DNA of 64,000 nt. Source: an uncultured Methylophaga sp. (GTDB taxonomy: Bacteria; Pseudomonadota; Gammaproteobacteria; Nitrosococcales; Methylophagaceae). Under the pieces are notes generated by a model. That model was not told the DNA's origin. It was given only the letters and a program-made list of their open reading frames with translations, and made no database searches. Location: assembly GCA_913055695.1 (NCBI GenBank), contig CAJXKF010000002.1, positions 248,001 through 312,000 on the forward strand, written 5' to 3'. Shown in pieces: positions 33,492-45,138 of the stretch. Position numbers and translations under genes: made by a program. Position 1 is the stretch's first letter; each line of letters opens with the position of its first letter.

Positions 33492-34370
33492 ATGTATAGC
33501 GGCAGTATGGTAGCGCTTGTCACACCGATGCATGAAGATGGTGCACTGGATGATGACAGCCTGCGAAAGCTGATTGAATTTCATATCAGCGAAGGAACCG
33601 ATGCCATCGTCGCTGTCGGCACGACCGGTGAGTCTGCCACTTTGAGCGTCGACGAACACTGTGCGGTGATCCGCAAAGTGGTCGAACAGGTCAACGGCCG
33701 CATTCCGGTGATTGCCGGTACCGGTGCCAACTCGACTTCGGAAGCCATTGAACTCACGCAATACGCCAAAGACCTGGGTGCCGATGCTGCCTTGCTGGTA
33801 GCACCTTATTACAACAAGCCGACTCAGGAAGGCATGTATCTGCATTTCAAAGCCATCGCTGAGGCAGTGGATATTCCGCAAATCCTTTATAACGTGCCGG
33901 GGCGTACGGCCTGCGACCTGCTGCCGGAAACAGTCGGGCGCTTGTCTGAAATTCGTAATATTATCGGTATCAAGGAAGCCTCCGGTGATGTGTCACGGGT
34001 TCAGCAGATCCGTCAGTTATCGACTGAGGATTTTGAACTGTACACCGGCGAAGACGCTAATACCGTTGACTTTATCCTGGCCGGCGGCCGTGGTGTGATC
34101 TCTGTCACAGCGAATGTGGCACCACGCCTGATGCATGATATGTGCATCGCTGCCATCAATGGTGACGAGGCAAAAGCACGAGAAATTAACCAGAAATTGG
34201 TTGCCCTCCATCAATTTTTATTTGTCGAGGCTAACCCGATTCCTGTTAAATGGGCGTTGGCTGAAATGGGAATGATTCCGAAAGGGATTCGTCTGCCCAT
34301 GACGGTATTGTCGGAAAAATACCATCAGTCAGTGCGCGAGGCCCTCATTACGGCGGGTGTTCTGAATTAA
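33492..34370 (+). CDS. dapA: 4-hydroxy-tetrahydrodipicolinate synthase
   Basis: A 292-residue DapA aldolase. The Schiff-base lysine is Lys161 in G-I-K-E-A-S-G, the proton-relay Tyr133 is in L-Y-N-V-P-G-R, and T-T-G-E-S is the pyruvate-binding loop; all sit at the family positions. It condenses pyruvate with aspartate semialdehyde in lysine and peptidoglycan (diaminopimelate) synthesis. It heads the run dapA-bamC-MBL protein-purC, an order shared by many gammaproteobacteria. Confidence 0.97.
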   Translation: MYSGSMVALVTPMHEDGALDDDSLRKLIEFHISEGTDAIVAVGTTGESATLSVDEHCAVIRKVVEQVNGRIPVIAGTGANSTSEAIELTQYAKDLGADAALLVAPYYNKPTQEGMYLHFKAIAEAVDIPQILYNVPGRTACDLLPETVGRLSEIRNIIGIKEASGDVSRVQQIRQLSTEDFELYTGEDANTVDFILAGGRGVISVTANVAPRLMHDMCIAAINGDEAKAREINQKLVALHQFLFVEANPIPVKWALAEMGMIPKGIRLPMTVLSEKYHQSVREALITAGVLN

Positions 34371-34394
34371 GAATTAATGGGTGAACTGTATTAA

Positions 34395-35426
34395 ATGAAC
34401 GCGAAACATTTCAAACAAACATCGCTGGTCGTCATGATGACGTCCGTATTGAGTGCTTGTGGCGCATTTTCTAACCTGGATCAGGTCGTTCCAGACAATA
34501 CACAGGAATATCGCCGTGCTGAAACCATGCCGCCACTGGATGTGCCACCCGAGCTGAGCACCAATCGCATCAACGATGACATCGCCGGTGAGAAAGATTC
34601 CACCGCTACCTATTCCGAGTTTGAGGAAGCCGCAAACAACCCACTGGCGGCTAAATACAATATTCAGCCTGACAAGAAACCTTCACTGGCTGGTGAAGGT
34701 GCCACCCGCCACCTTGTCGTGCCGGGCGAAAGAGAAGTCACCTGGCAACGTATCCAGGACTTCTGGAAAACCCAGAATCTGGCTATCGATCGTATCGACA
34801 GCCGAATCGGTCTGATGGATACCACAGCTGATGCTGATGGCTACGCCTACCGCATTCGTATGGAGCGTGGTGATACTTCCAAACAATCCAAAGTTTATCT
34901 GAGCGCGGTGGATGAAACCCGCACCAATGCGCAGAAGAACGAAGCCATGCTGCGCCAACTGGCTGATTATCTGGGTACGCTGTACCAGGAAGATGTTGAG
35001 GAAATGCGCATTGCCCAGCCAGCACCACCACCGGAAGAAACTGCCCGCGTGCTGCTGATTGATGAAGAAGGCGGACAACAAAGCCTGTTTATCGAACAGG
35101 ACTTCCAGACTGCCTGGCGCCGTGTCGGTCGTGTGCTTGATAGCAAAGGCTTCTCGGTTGAAGACCGTGACCGCAGTCTCGGCCACTATTTCGTCCGTTA
35201 CATCGATCCTTTCAAGGAAATTGAGCAGGAAGAAGAAGGTTTCTTCAGTGGCCTGGCTTTCTGGCGCGATGAAGTAGAAGAAAAACCGGAAGAGTACTAT
35301 TACATCAAGCTGATTTCAGAAGCGTCAGACACCCGCGTGGTCGTACTGGATGCGGAAGAAAAACGCACTTCCAGTGACACCGCCAAACGTCTGCTGAATC
35401 TGATTCAGGAGCAGCTTGCACCCTAA
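34395..35426 (+). CDS. bamC: outer membrane assembly lipoprotein BamC
   Basis: A 343-residue lipoprotein; the signal ends L-S-A-C (Cys22). The unstructured N-terminal segment after it, with Y-R-R-A-E-T-M-P-P-L-D-V-P-P-E-L, is the part that binds BamD in E. coli. Two helix-grip domains follow (about 105-205 and 215-340). It is a non-essential part of the Bam complex that inserts beta-barrel proteins. It starts 24 bases after dapA, and its stop overlaps the next start (TAATG). Confidence 0.9.
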   Translation: MNAKHFKQTSLVVMMTSVLSACGAFSNLDQVVPDNTQEYRRAETMPPLDVPPELSTNRINDDIAGEKDSTATYSEFEEAANNPLAAKYNIQPDKKPSLAGEGATRHLVVPGEREVTWQRIQDFWKTQNLAIDRIDSRIGLMDTTADADGYAYRIRMERGDTSKQSKVYLSAVDETRTNAQKNEAMLRQLADYLGTLYQEDVEEMRIAQPAPPPEETARVLLIDEEGGQQSLFIEQDFQTAWRRVGRVLDSKGFSVEDRDRSLGHYFVRYIDPFKEIEQEEEGFFSGLAFWRDEVEEKPEEYYYIKLISEASDTRVVVLDAEEKRTSSDTAKRLLNLIQEQLAP

Positions 35427-36193
35427 TGCGTTTTGCTTCGCTCGGTAGCGGTAGTCGAGGCAATGCAACCATAGTCACGCACGGAAAAACCACACTCATG
35501 ATTGATTGTGGTTTTTCTGCTCGTGAGGCCGAGAAAAGACTGCAGCAGCTTGATATTGATACCCGTTCGCTGACGGCGATACTGATTACCCATGAGCACG
35601 CCGATCACATGGCCGGTGTCAGGGTGATGGCCCGCAAGCATCGCTTGCCGGTTTATGCCACCCCGGGTACGGCAGGTTGTCTGCCCGCTGATATCAGTGC
35701 GCATATCCGTGAGTTCAACTGCCACGAACGTTTCAGCATCAATGACATTGAAGTGGAACCGTTCCCGGTACCGCATGATGCCCGTGAACCCAGTCAGTTT
35801 GTATTCGGCAGCGGCCAGCACCGTCTGGGCTTACTGACCGATGTGGGCTCTATCACGCCCTTGATAGAGGACACACTGAATGCCTGTGATGCGCTGCTAC
35901 TGGAGACCAATCACGATGTCACCATGCTGGAGCAGGGTGAGTATCCGGCACATCTTAAACGCCGGGTCGGTGGCAGGCTGGGGCATTTAAATAACGTGCA
36001 ATCTGCGACATTACTTGAGAAAATTGACACCTCGAAATTGCAGCACATCATGGCGATGCATATCTCGGAAAAGAATAACTGTCCGTCGATAGTCGTCCCG
36101 TTACTGGCCAAAGCTTTGCAGTGCGAAGAAAACTGGATAGGTGTCGCTGAACAGGATGCCGGTTTTGGCTGGCGCGAACTGGTCACCCGATAA
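35426..36193 (+). CDS. MBL-fold metallohydrolase, YycJ/VicX-like
   Basis: A 255-residue metallo-beta-lactamase-fold protein. The metal motif [16 protein letters not shown] and L-L-E-T-N-H-D are visible. The N-terminus [15 protein letters not shown] matches the YycJ/VicX (PhnP-related) group, some members of which act on nucleic-acid or cyclic phosphodiester substrates. Its substrate is unknown. Coupled to bamC by a TAATG overlap; purC follows after 11 bases. Confidence 0.88.
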   Translation: MRFASLGSGSRGNATIVTHGKTTLMIDCGFSAREAEKRLQQLDIDTRSLTAILITHEHADHMAGVRVMARKHRLPVYATPGTAGCLPADISAHIREFNCHERFSINDIEVEPFPVPHDAREPSQFVFGSGQHRLGLLTDVGSITPLIEDTLNACDALLLETNHDVTMLEQGEYPAHLKRRVGGRLGHLNNVQSATLLEKIDTSKLQHIMAMHISEKNNCPSIVVPLLAKALQCEENWIGVAEQDAGFGWRELVTR

Positions 36194-36204
36194 AGAGAAT
36201 AGCA

Positions 36205-36915
36205 ATGGAAAAGAAACAGGAACTGTATTCAGGCAAAGCCAAAAGCGTTTTTGCCACAGATGACAATGATTATGTTGTTTTGAGTTTCAGAGACGACACT
36301 TCCGCTTTTGATGGCGAGAAGGTTGAACAATTGAGCCGTAAGGGTGAGGTCAACAACAAGTTCAACGCATACATCATGCAGTATCTTGCTGATAACGGTA
36401 TCCCCACCCATTTCGAAAAACTGCTCAACGAGACCGAGTCACTGGTCAAAAATATGAAAATGATTCCGGTTGAGTGCGTGGTGCGTAATGTCGCCTCCGG
36501 CAGCCTGGTACGTCGTCTGGGTGTTGAAGATGGCCTGGAACTAAACCCGCCGGTATTCGAATTCTTCCTTAAAAACGATGCCCTGCATGACCCCATGGTC
36601 AATGAATATCATATCGAGACTTTTGGCTGGGCTAAGGCTGAAGATGTCAATAAAATGAAAGAGTTGACGTTTAAAGTTAATGAGCTTTTGAAGAAACTGT
36701 TTGCTGATGCCGGCATGATTCTGGTCGATTACAAACTCGAGTTCGGTCTGTTCAAAGGCGAGGTTTATCTGGGTGATGAGTTCAGCCCGGATGGCTGTCG
36801 TTTATGGGATGCCGAAACCCGCAAGAAACTCGACAAGGACCGTTTCAGACAAGGTCTGGGCGGTGTGATTGAGGCCTATGAAGAGGTGGCCCGGCGTATT
36901 GGTGTGCCTCTGTAA
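36205..36915 (+). CDS. purC: SAICAR synthetase
   Basis: A 236-residue Pur[10 protein letters not shown] at the N-terminus is the ATP-binding Gly-rich loop, [12 protein letters not shown] is the diagnostic motif, and L-V-D-Y-K-L-E-F-G and D-E-F-S-P-D follow. It ligates aspartate to CAIR in purine synthesis. The length is that of the bacterial single-function enzyme. A clear terminator follows 30 bases on. Confidence 0.97.
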   Translation: MEKKQELYSGKAKSVFATDDNDYVVLSFRDDTSAFDGEKVEQLSRKGEVNNKFNAYIMQYLADNGIPTHFEKLLNETESLVKNMKMIPVECVVRNVASGSLVRRLGVEDGLELNPPVFEFFLKNDALHDPMVNEYHIETFGWAKAEDVNKMKELTFKVNELLKKLFADAGMILVDYKLEFGLFKGEVYLGDEFSPDGCRLWDAETRKKLDKDRFRQGLGGVIEAYEEVARRIGVPL

Positions 36916-36944
36916 ACAAGCTGGCGACCTTAAGTAAAGCGAAC

Positions 36945-36976
36945 AAACCCTGAGCCCTTGGCTCGGGGTTTTTTGT
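36945..36976 (+). terminator. terminator after purC
   Basis: CCCTGAGCC (36948-36956) pairs with 36960-36968 (one G-T pair) and is followed by TTTTTTGTTT. Confidence 0.88.
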
Positions 36977-37072
36977 TTCTGTGATATTTTTCACGAAAAG
37001 CAGGGGAGACATTGCGGTCGTTGAACGGTCTGTTTGTGGTATGTTGAAATTGAATGACCAAGTGGAGCAGAT

Positions 37073-38050
37073 ATGCAAAAGCCAGCTAAACCGGCTGATG
37101 AAGAGTCCAGGATAGTTACGCTTCGATCCCTGAATCTCCTGGATACTGACAGAGACGAACGATTTGACAGATTAACCCGGCTGGCATTGCACGTTTTTGA
37201 TGTTCCGATTGCACTGGTGAGTCTGGTTGACGCCAACCGTCAATGGTTCAAATCCTGTCAGGGAGCCAATCTCATGCAAACGGACAGAGACGTGTCTTTC
37301 TGCGGTCACGCCATATTGGGTGATGATGCTTTCGTTATTCAGGATACCCATCAGGACCCGCGGTTTGCTGACAACCCGCTGGTTATCGGTGAACCCTATA
37401 TCCGCTTCTATGCCGGCTATCCGATTCGTTATCTGGATGGAACAAAATTAGGCACGCTCTGCCTGCTGGATTCGAAACCCCGCCACTTCAGTTATCGTGA
37501 GCGGCTGATTCTTGAAGATCTGGCTAAAATCGTGGAGCATGAAATTCAAGCCGTGCAATTGGCGACGGTGGATGAGTTAACAGAAATCCCCAACCGGCGT
37601 GGCTTCTTTGCATCTGCCAATCAGGCGCTCAGCCTGTGCCGGCGCCAAAATTTGCCGGTGAGCCTGGTCTTTCTTGATCTCAATAACTTCAAACCGATTA
37701 ATGATCGCTTCGGTCATGCTGAAGGTGACAGAGCGCTGAAAAGCTTTGCCAATATGCTCACACAAGTCTGCCGTCAGACAGATATCGCCGCACGGATAGG
37801 TGGCGATGAATTTGCTTTGTTGCTGGCGAATGCTGACAGAACAGATGTGGAAAAGATTCTGAAGCGTTTTGCCAGTATGGTGGATAGAGCGAACCAGGAG
37901 CAGACGCTGGACTACAAGATTGCATATTCCCATGGTGTGGTGCATTTCGATCCAGAAAAACATCAGGATCTGGATGATCTGCTGGCCGAGGGCGATCAGC
38001 TGATGTACCTGCGAAAACGCAGAGGCAGAAAACAGCCTTCAGGCCGTTAA
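37073..38050 (+). CDS. GAF-GGDEF diguanylate cyclase
   Basis: A 325-residue soluble protein: a GAF sensor (about 25-160) and a GGDEF domain with intact active site I-G-G-D-E-F (242-247). The product-inhibition I-site R-Q-T-D (234-237) lies five residues before the GGDEF, as in feedback-controlled cyclases. The N-terminal [12 protein letters not shown] is a common lead-in of this type. It makes cyclic di-GMP; the GAF ligand is unknown. There is no transmembrane helix. Its 3' end overlaps pyrC on the opposite strand by 12 bases. Confidence 0.9.
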   Translation: MQKPAKPADEESRIVTLRSLNLLDTDRDERFDRLTRLALHVFDVPIALVSLVDANRQWFKSCQGANLMQTDRDVSFCGHAILGDDAFVIQDTHQDPRFADNPLVIGEPYIRFYAGYPIRYLDGTKLGTLCLLDSKPRHFSYRERLILEDLAKIVEHEIQAVQLATVDELTEIPNRRGFFASANQALSLCRRQNLPVSLVFLDLNNFKPINDRFGHAEGDRALKSFANMLTQVCRQTDIAARIGGDEFALLLANADRTDVEKILKRFASMVDRANQEQTLDYKIAYSHGVVHFDPEKHQDLDDLLAEGDQLMYLRKRRGRKQPSGR

Positions 38051-39088
38051 CTGCCAGCCAATCAGACTACCCGCGCGCATCGGCACCAATTCAGTGTCGG
38101 CAAAACTGAGCTTGTCCGGCACCTGCCAGCTGTGTTTACTCAAGGTGATGTTGTCATCATTTCTGGGGAGGCCGTAAAAGTCCGGCCCGAAGAAGCTGGC
38201 AAAACCTTCCAGTTTGTCCAGTGCACCGGCCATTTCAAACGCTTCTGCATACAGCTCAATGGCCGCGTGAGCGCTGTAAATGCCGGCGCAGCCACAGCTG
38301 GCTTCTTTACCTGCCCGTGGATGAGGGGCACTGTCAGTACCGAGGAAAAATTTCGGGCTGCCACTGGTGGCAGCCTGAATTAAAGCCTGTTGATGGGTGT
38401 TGCGTTTCAATACCGGCAGGCAGTAGTGATGCGGATGTATTCCCCCGACCAGCAGATCATTGCGGTTGAGCAGCAAATGATGCGGTGTGATGGTGGCCGC
38501 GATGCGGTCTTCAGCTTCGGCAACAAACACCGCTGCATCTGAAGTAGTGATGTGCTCGAATACTACCTTGAGTTCAGGAAAGTCTTTTAATAAAGGTTCC
38601 AGAATGCGGTCAATAAAGACTTTTTCGCGATCAAATACATCAATGTCGACACTGGTTACTTCGCCATGTACCAGCAGCGGCATGCCGCATTCCTGCATGG
38701 CTTCCAATGCTGATCGGCAGTGTTTAAGGTCGGTGACGCCAGCATCAGAATTGGTGGTTGCACCGGCCGGGTAAAGTTTGACAGCATGGATGAGCTCGCT
38801 GTCTTTAGCGCGGTGAATTTCATCGGCGCTGGTATTGTCTGTCAGGTACAGGGTCATTAATGGCTGAAACGTACTGTCTTCTGGCAGTGCAGCCATGATG
38901 CGCTGACGATAGTCCCGGGCCAGGTCGACAGTGGTCACCGGCGGGCGTAAATTAGGCATCACAATCGCACGTGCAAACACACGCGCTGTGTCTGGAACCG
39001 TGCGGGAAAGTGCAGAATCGTCCCGCAAGTGAAGATGCCAGTCGTCGGGACGGGTGAGCGTAATTTCAGTTGGTTTTATTTGTGTCAT
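38039..39088 (-). CDS. pyrC: dihydroorotase
   Basis: A 349-residue class II dihydroorotase. Metal-binding H-L-H-L-R-D near the N-terminus, the carboxylated lysine segment [15 protein letters not shown] and G-T-D-S-A-P-H are present. It closes the dihydroorotate ring in pyrimidine synthesis. The end overlaps the cyclase gene by 12 bases. No other pyr gene lies near. Confidence 0.95.
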   Translation of the reverse strand: MTQIKPTEITLTRPDDWHLHLRDDSALSRTVPDTARVFARAIVMPNLRPPVTTVDLARDYRQRIMAALPEDSTFQPLMTLYLTDNTSADEIHRAKDSELIHAVKLYPAGATTNSDAGVTDLKHCRSALEAMQECGMPLLVHGEVTSVDIDVFDREKVFIDRILEPLLKDFPELKVVFEHITTSDAAVFVAEAEDRIAATITPHHLLLNRNDLLVGGIHPHHYCLPVLKRNTHQQALIQAATSGSPKFFLGTDSAPHPRAGKEASCGCAGIYSAHAAIELYAEAFEMAGALDKLEGFASFFGPDFYGLPRNDDNITLSKHSWQVPDKLSFADTELVPMRAGSLIGWQLTA

Positions 39089-39166
39089 AGCCGCGAATTA
39101 TGCCATAGCAAATAGCTTAAGCTGAAAAACTTGTGATCAGCGCTCGAAGGGCAACAGTGCTTGTTC

Positions 39167-39195
39167 TTGACCTTATCACGCATTACAAGTAACTT
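39167..39195 (+). promoter_or_regulatory. possible sigma-70 promoter of ilv genes
   Basis: TTGACC (39167-39172), 17-base spacer, TAACTT (39190-39195), about 50 bases before the GTG start of the acetolactate synthase gene. The -35 is good, the -10 weak. No leader peptide with branched-chain codons is seen between it and the gene. Confidence 0.4.
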
Positions 39196-39246
39196 TACAC
39201 GTTTGATGTTTTTAAGCTTCTCGCGACGAGATTAAGAGGGAAACAC

Positions 39247-40989
39247 GTGGAATTAAGCGGTGGCGAGATACTGGTTCAGTGTCTCAAAGACGAAGGTGTC
39301 GATTTCCTGTTCGGTTATCCGGGCGGTGCGGTGCTGCATATTTATGATGCACTGTACAACCAGGAGGATGTCAAACACATCCTGGTGCGCCATGAACAGG
39401 CAGCGACACATGCAGCAGATGGTTATGCACGGGCTACAGGTAAGCCTGGTGTCGTCTTAGTCACATCAGGTCCAGGTGCAACCAACGCGGTCACTGGTAT
39501 TGCAACTGCCTATATGGATTCCATTCCAATGGTGGTCATCACCGGTCAGGTTGCGACCGCCAATATCGGTAGTGATGCTTTTCAGGAAGTAGATGCTGTG
39601 GGCATTACCCGTCCGTGCGTTAAACACAACTTCCTGGTTAAAGATATTAACGATCTGGCAGAGACTGTGAAGAAGGCTTTCTATGTCGCCACGACTGGCC
39701 GCCCCGGTCCGGTTGTGGTTGACGTGCCTAAAGACATCACCGATCCGAATATCAAGATTCCGTATCACTATCCGGAATCGGTCCAGATGCGTTCCTACCA
39801 GCCGACGCTGAAAGGCCATAGCGGTCAGATTAAGCGCGCGGTGGAACTGCTGTTGTCTGCCAAGAAACCGATGATCTACACCGGCGGCGGTGTGGTGCTG
39901 GGTAAAGGCTCAGAAGAACTGCGCAAGTTTGTCCGTAAACTCGGTTATCCGATTACCAGCACTTTGATGGGCCTGGGCGCCTACCCGTCCAGCGACCAGT
40001 TGTTCCTGGGTATGCTGGGGATGCATGGTACTTATGAAGCCAATATGGCGATGCATGACTGCGATGTGCTGATTGCCATCGGTGCACGCTTCGATGATCG
40101 TGTAACCGGCAAGATTGCCGAGTTCTGCCCGGACGCCAAGATCATTCATATTGATATCGACCCGTCATCAATTTCGAAAACAATCACCGTTGATGTTCCT
40201 ATCGTCGGCAGCGTGCCTGATGTATTGCAGGAAATGAACGGTCTGCTGGAATCCAGCAAGAAATCACCAGACAAAAAAGCGATTGATGCCTGGTGGGCGG
40301 AAATCAATGGCTGGCGCGGCATGAAGTGCCTGTCCTATGACCGTAACAGCGATAAGATCAAGCCACAGATGGTCGTTGAGATGATCCATGAGATCACCAA
40401 GGGCCAGGCCTATGTGACCTCCGACGTCGGTCAGCACCAGATGTGGGCGGCACAGTACTACGGCTTTGATGAACCTAACCGCTGGATTAATTCCGGTGGT
40501 CTCGGCACCATGGGCTTCGGTTTGCCGGCAGCGATGGGCGTACAGTTTGCCTTCCCTGAAGACACCGTTATCTGTGTCACCGGTGAGGGCAGTATCCAGA
40601 TGTGTATTCAGGAGCTGTCTACCTGTCTGCAATACGGTCTGCCGGTTAAAATTGTGGCACTGAACAACCGTTATCTCGGCATGGTGCGTCAGTGGCAGGA
40701 ATTCTTCTATGAAAACCGCTACTCGCATTCCTACATGGAATCTTTGCCGGACTTCGTTAAGCTGACCGAGAGCTATGGCCATGTCGGTATTCGCATTGAG
40801 AAGCCGGAAGATCTGCGTAAAGAACTGGAACGCGGTTTCGCGATGAAAGATCGTCTGGTGTTCTTCGATATCGTCACCGACCAGACCGAAAACGTGTACC
40901 CGATGATTGCCCAGGGTAAGGCACACAATGACATGCATATGTCGCCTTACTGTGAACCACCACAAGACCCAGAGAGGGAGCTGTCTTAA
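39247..40989 (+). CDS. ilvI: acetolactate synthase, large subunit
   Basis: A 580-residue ThDP enzyme with G-Y-P-G-G-A-V, R-H-E-Q-A-A-T-H-A-A-D-G-Y (catalytic Glu), A-Y-M-D-S-I-P and the ThDP-binding region G-L-G-T-M-G-F-G-L-P. FAD is also expected. It condenses pyruvate with pyruvate or 2-oxobutyrate as the first common step of isoleucine, valine and leucine synthesis. The start is GTG 39247, with GAGGGA upstream. The regulatory subunit gene follows with no gap to speak of. Confidence 0.95.
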   Translation: MELSGGEILVQCLKDEGVDFLFGYPGGAVLHIYDALYNQEDVKHILVRHEQAATHAADGYARATGKPGVVLVTSGPGATNAVTGIATAYMDSIPMVVITGQVATANIGSDAFQEVDAVGITRPCVKHNFLVKDINDLAETVKKAFYVATTGRPGPVVVDVPKDITDPNIKIPYHYPESVQMRSYQPTLKGHSGQIKRAVELLLSAKKPMIYTGGGVVLGKGSEELRKFVRKLGYPITSTLMGLGAYPSSDQLFLGMLGMHGTYEANMAMHDCDVLIAIGARFDDRVTGKIAEFCPDAKIIHIDIDPSSISKTITVDVPIVGSVPDVLQEMNGLLESSKKSPDKKAIDAWWAEINGWRGMKCLSYDRNSDKIKPQMVVEMIHEITKGQAYVTSDVGQHQMWAAQYYGFDEPNRWINSGGLGTMGFGLPAAMGVQFAFPEDTVICVTGEGSIQMCIQELSTCLQYGLPVKIVALNNRYLGMVRQWQEFFYENRYSHSYMESLPDFVKLTESYGHVGIRIEKPEDLRKELERGFAMKDRLVFFDIVTDQTENVYPMIAQGKAHNDMHMSPYCEPPQDPERELS

Positions 40990-40990
40990 C

Positions 40991-41485
40991 ATGCGTCACA
41001 TCATTTCCATCCTGATCGAAAACGAAGCAGGGGCGTTGTCGCGTGTGGCCGGTTTGTTCTCTGCACGGGGTTACAACATTGAATCGTTGACGGTCGCGCC
41101 GACCGAAGATCCGACCCTGTCCCGCATGACGATCGTGACTTCCGGGACCGAGCGCATTATCGAGCAAATCACCAAGCAGCTGAACAAACTGGTCGATGTG
41201 GTGAAACTGCTGGATCTGACTGAAGGGCCACATATCGAGCGTGAAATGATGCTGATTAAAGTCAAGGCATCATCCATGGCTCAGCGTGAAGATGTGAAAC
41301 GTCTGGCGGATATTTTCCGTGGCCACATTATTGACGTCACCACCTCGACTTACACCATCGAGCTGACCGGTGCCTGTGCCAAGCTGGACTCATTTATTGA
41401 TGCCCTGGCTGAGCACAAAATCATTGAAACCGTGCGTAGCGGTGTCACCGGTATTGCCCGTGGTGAGAAAAGTCTGCACCTGTAA
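40991..41485 (+). CDS. ilvH: acetolactate synthase, small regulatory subunit
   Basis: A 164-residue IlvH/IlvN protein with an N-terminal ACT domain: I-S-I-L-I-E-N-E-A-G-A-L-S-R-V-A-G-L-F-S. This binds valine for feedback inhibition. The C-terminal domain has G-P-H-I-E-R-E-M-M-L-I-K-V. The length equals that of E. coli IlvH. The ATG at 40991 begins one base after the ilvI stop; AGAGAGGGAG lies within the ilvI end. It forms an operon with ilvI and probably ilvC. Confidence 0.95.
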   Translation: MRHIISILIENEAGALSRVAGLFSARGYNIESLTVAPTEDPTLSRMTIVTSGTERIIEQITKQLNKLVDVVKLLDLTEGPHIEREMMLIKVKASSMAQREDVKRLADIFRGHIIDVTTSTYTIELTGACAKLDSFIDALAEHKIIETVRSGVTGIARGEKSLHL

Positions 41486-41489
41486 TTAA

Positions 41490-42548
<1,059 letters not shown>

Positions 42549-42569
42549 AAGACTTTATCACGTGTCAAG

Positions 42570-42608
42570 AACGGGGACGGTTGTGCAAACGGCCGTCCCC
42601 GTTTTGTT
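42570..42608 (+). terminator. strong terminator after ilvC
   Basis: AACGGGGACGG (42570-42580) pairs with CCGTCCCCGTT (42593-42603), then TTGTTTG. Confidence 0.92.
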
Positions 42609-42659
42609 TGTATGGCGCAAATGTCATAATGCCAATATTCAGTATCAGGGAGTGTATTC

Positions 42660-43403
42660 ATGGTCAGTAGTGACAAACAGCAGCGACGCGGTATTTACTT
42701 GTTGCCGAATTTGTTCACCACAGCAGGCTTGTTCGCGGGGTTTTATGCCATCATCGCTGCCATCCGGCAGGACTTTGATGCTGCCGCCATCGCCATTTTT
42801 GTAGCCATGATTATGGATGGCCTGGATGGCCGTATCGCCAGAATGACCAACACCCAGAGCGCCTTTGGCGCAGAATACGACAGTCTCTCTGATATGGTGG
42901 CTTTCGGTCTGGCACCTGCGCTGGTGATTTTCCTCTGGGCCCTGCTTGATATGGGCAAGTTCGGCTGGATGATTGCTTTTATCTATGCGGCCTGTGGGGC
43001 GCTGCGTCTGGCCCGTTTCAACACCCAGATTGGTACCGCTGATAAACGCTACTTCCAGGGCTTACCGAGCCCTGCTGCTGCGGCCTGTGTTGCAGGCTGG
43101 GTCTGGCTCGGTACGGATCGCGGTTTTGACCCGGCTGTTATCAGTAACGTCGCGGTGCCTATTACCTTCTTTGCCGCGATTCTGATGGTCAGCTCGATGC
43201 GTTATTACAGCTTTAAAGAACTGGACCTCAAGAACCGGGTGCCGTTTATCAAGATGCTGGCTTTGGTGCTGATTTTTGCCCTGATTGCCAATGATCCGCC
43301 ACTGGTGCTGTTTGCGGCTTTCCTGATTTATGCCATATCCGGGCCGGTATTCACCCTGGTCAAATTGCGCCAGCATCGAAGCGAGCGAACCAGCAGTAAA
43401 TAG
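42660..43403 (+). CDS. pssA: CDP-diacylglycerol--serine O-phosphatidyltransferase
   Basis: A 247-residue integral membrane protein with the CDP-alcohol phosphotransferase signature: D-G-L-D-G-R-I-A-R, then G and D-S-L-S-D at the required spacing. Six to eight hydrophobic segments are spread along the chain. It makes phosphatidylserine, the precursor of phosphatidylethanolamine. The placement between ilvC and leuA recurs in several gammaproteobacteria as I recall. The ATG at 42660 follows GGGAGTG. Confidence 0.93.
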   Translation: MVSSDKQQRRGIYLLPNLFTTAGLFAGFYAIIAAIRQDFDAAAIAIFVAMIMDGLDGRIARMTNTQSAFGAEYDSLSDMVAFGLAPALVIFLWALLDMGKFGWMIAFIYAACGALRLARFNTQIGTADKRYFQGLPSPAAAACVAGWVWLGTDRGFDPAVISNVAVPITFFAAILMVSSMRYYSFKELDLKNRVPFIKMLALVLIFALIANDPPLVLFAAFLIYAISGPVFTLVKLRQHRSERTSSK

Positions 43404-43412
43404 CTTGGCAGC

Positions 43413-43428
43413 AGGGCGTTTTCGCCCT
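43413..43428 (+). terminator. short hairpin after pssA
   Basis: AGGGCG-TTTT-CGCCCT followed by AATATTAT. Weak as a terminator since there is no T-run. The rest of 43429-43605 has no gene I can support and no leucine-rich leader peptide. Confidence 0.4.
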
Positions 43429-43605
43429 AATATTATCTACATTAGACCGCACAGATTGTGCCTCAAAATTTACATGATGCCGACGATGGCCCACACACCG
43501 CATTTCAGTCCTGCTGAGACTGCCTGAGGGGCGATACAGACCTGAATGCTGTCCGTTTGACCGGCGCATAAAGATGAAGGACAAGTCTGCATACGGAGCA
43601 GGAAA

Positions 43606-45138
43606 ATGAAAGACCAGTTAATTATTTTTGATACCACCCTGCGTGACGGTGAGCAAAGTCCGGGCGCATCCATGACCAAGGATGAAAAAGTCCGGATTGC
43701 CAAGGCGCTTGAACGTATGCGGGTGGATGTCATTGAAGCCGGCTTTGCCATTGCCAGTCAGGGCGATTTCGAAGCGGTTCAGGCTGTAGCGAAAGCGGTT
43801 AAAGATAGTCGTATCTGTAGTTTATCCCGGGCATTGGCAGCAGATATTGATCGCGCCGGTGCAGCGCTGAAACCGGCCAATGCTTCCCGAATTCACACTT
43901 TTATCGCCACCTCGCCGATCCATATGAAAATGAAGCTGCGAATGGAACCGGATCAGGTGGTCGAAAACGCGGTTAAAGCCGTCAAACATGCCCGTCAGTA
44001 CACTGATGACGTGGAATTCTCTCCTGAAGATGCCGGCCGCAGTGATATTGATTTTCTATGCCGTATTCTGGAAGCAGTAATTGATGCCGGTGCCACCACG
44101 CTGAATATCCCGGATACGGTGGGCTACAACCTGCCGCACCAGTTCGGTTCGCTCATCAGCACCCTGCGTGAACGCATTCCTAATGCGGATAAAGCGGTGT
44201 TCTCTGTGCATTGTCATAATGACCTGGGGCTCGCTGTCGCCAACTCGCTGTCTGCGGTAATGAACGGTGCCCGCCAGGTCGAATGTACGATTAATGGTCT
44301 GGGTGAAAGAGCGGGTAATGCCGCACTGGAAGAAGTGGTGATGGCGGTACGTACCCGTCAGGACATGTTCCCCTGCGATACCAACATTGATACGCAGCAC
44401 ATTCTGGCTGCATCACGCCTGGTTTCGGGCGTGACCGGTTTTGTAGTACAGCCGAATAAAGCCATCGTCGGCGCCAATGCTTTTGCTCATGAGTCCGGCA
44501 TTCACCAGGATGGGGTGCTGAAAAACCGTGAAACCTACGAAATCATGCGCGCCGAGGATGTCGGCTGGAATACCAATCGCATGGTGCTGGGCAAACATTC
44601 CGGTCGTAACGCGTTCCGCAGTCGTTTGCAGGAACTGGGTATTGAGCTTGAGTCGGAAGTCGAGCTCAATGCCGCCTTTACCCGCTTCAAAGAGCTGGCT
44701 GATAAGAAGCATGAGATCTTTGATGAAGATCTGCAGGCGCTGGTCAGCGATGTGGTTGCAGCCACCGATGAGCGTATTACGCTGGTCTCAATGAAAGTCT
44801 GCAGTGAAACCGGCGAAACACCGGTGGCGAATGTCACCCTGTCTGTCGACGGCGATGAAGTCCATACCCAGATGAGTGGCAGTGGTCCGGTGGATGCGGC
44901 CTATAAAGCCATTGAATCCATCGTGCAGAGCCATACAGAACTACAACTGTATTCAGTCAGTAACATCACTACCGGCACCGATGCACAGGGTGAAGTTAAT
45001 GTGCGTCTGGAAAAGGGCGGACGGATCGTCAGTGGACAGGGTGCCGATACCGATATTGTGATTGCCTCGGCCAAAGCTTATCTCAACGCCCTGAATAAAA
45101 TCCTGGCGCATGTAGAAAGAGCACACCCTCAAGTCTGA
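43606..45138 (+). CDS. leuA: 2-isopropylmalate synthase
   Basis: A 510-residue LeuA. Substrate and metal site [12 protein letters not shown] at the N-terminus, H-C-H-N-D-L-G-L-A, then [10 protein letters not shown] and H-E-S-G-I-H. The C-terminal regulatory domain (about 395-510) binds leucine for feedback. It makes 2-isopropylmalate from 2-oxoisovalerate and acetyl-CoA. Start ATG 43606 has AGCAGGAAA upstream. Its stop overlaps the next start by one base. Confidence 0.96.
   Translation: MKDQLIIFDTTLRDGEQSPGASMTKDEKVRIAKALERMRVDVIEAGFAIASQGDFEAVQAVAKAVKDSRICSLSRALAADIDRAGAALKPANASRIHTFIATSPIHMKMKLRMEPDQVVENAVKAVKHARQYTDDVEFSPEDAGRSDIDFLCRILEAVIDAGATTLNIPDTVGYNLPHQFGSLISTLRERIPNADKAVFSVHCHNDLGLAVANSLSAVMNGARQVECTINGLGERAGNAALEEVVMAVRTRQDMFPCDTNIDTQHILAASRLVSGVTGFVVQPNKAIVGANAFAHESGIHQDGVLKNRETYEIMRAEDVGWNTNRMVLGKHSGRNAFRSRLQELGIELESEVELNAAFTRFKELADKKHEIFDEDLQALVSDVVAATDERITLVSMKVCSETGETPVANVTLSVDGDEVHTQMSGSGPVDAAYKAIESIVQSHTELQLYSVSNITTGTDAQGEVNVRLEKGGRIVSGQGADTDIVIASAKAYLNALNKILAHVERAHPQV

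Noticed and set aside
43429-43605. Leucine attenuator leader before leuA
   Set aside because: The short frame ending at 43527 has no run of leucine codons and no competing terminator hairpin.
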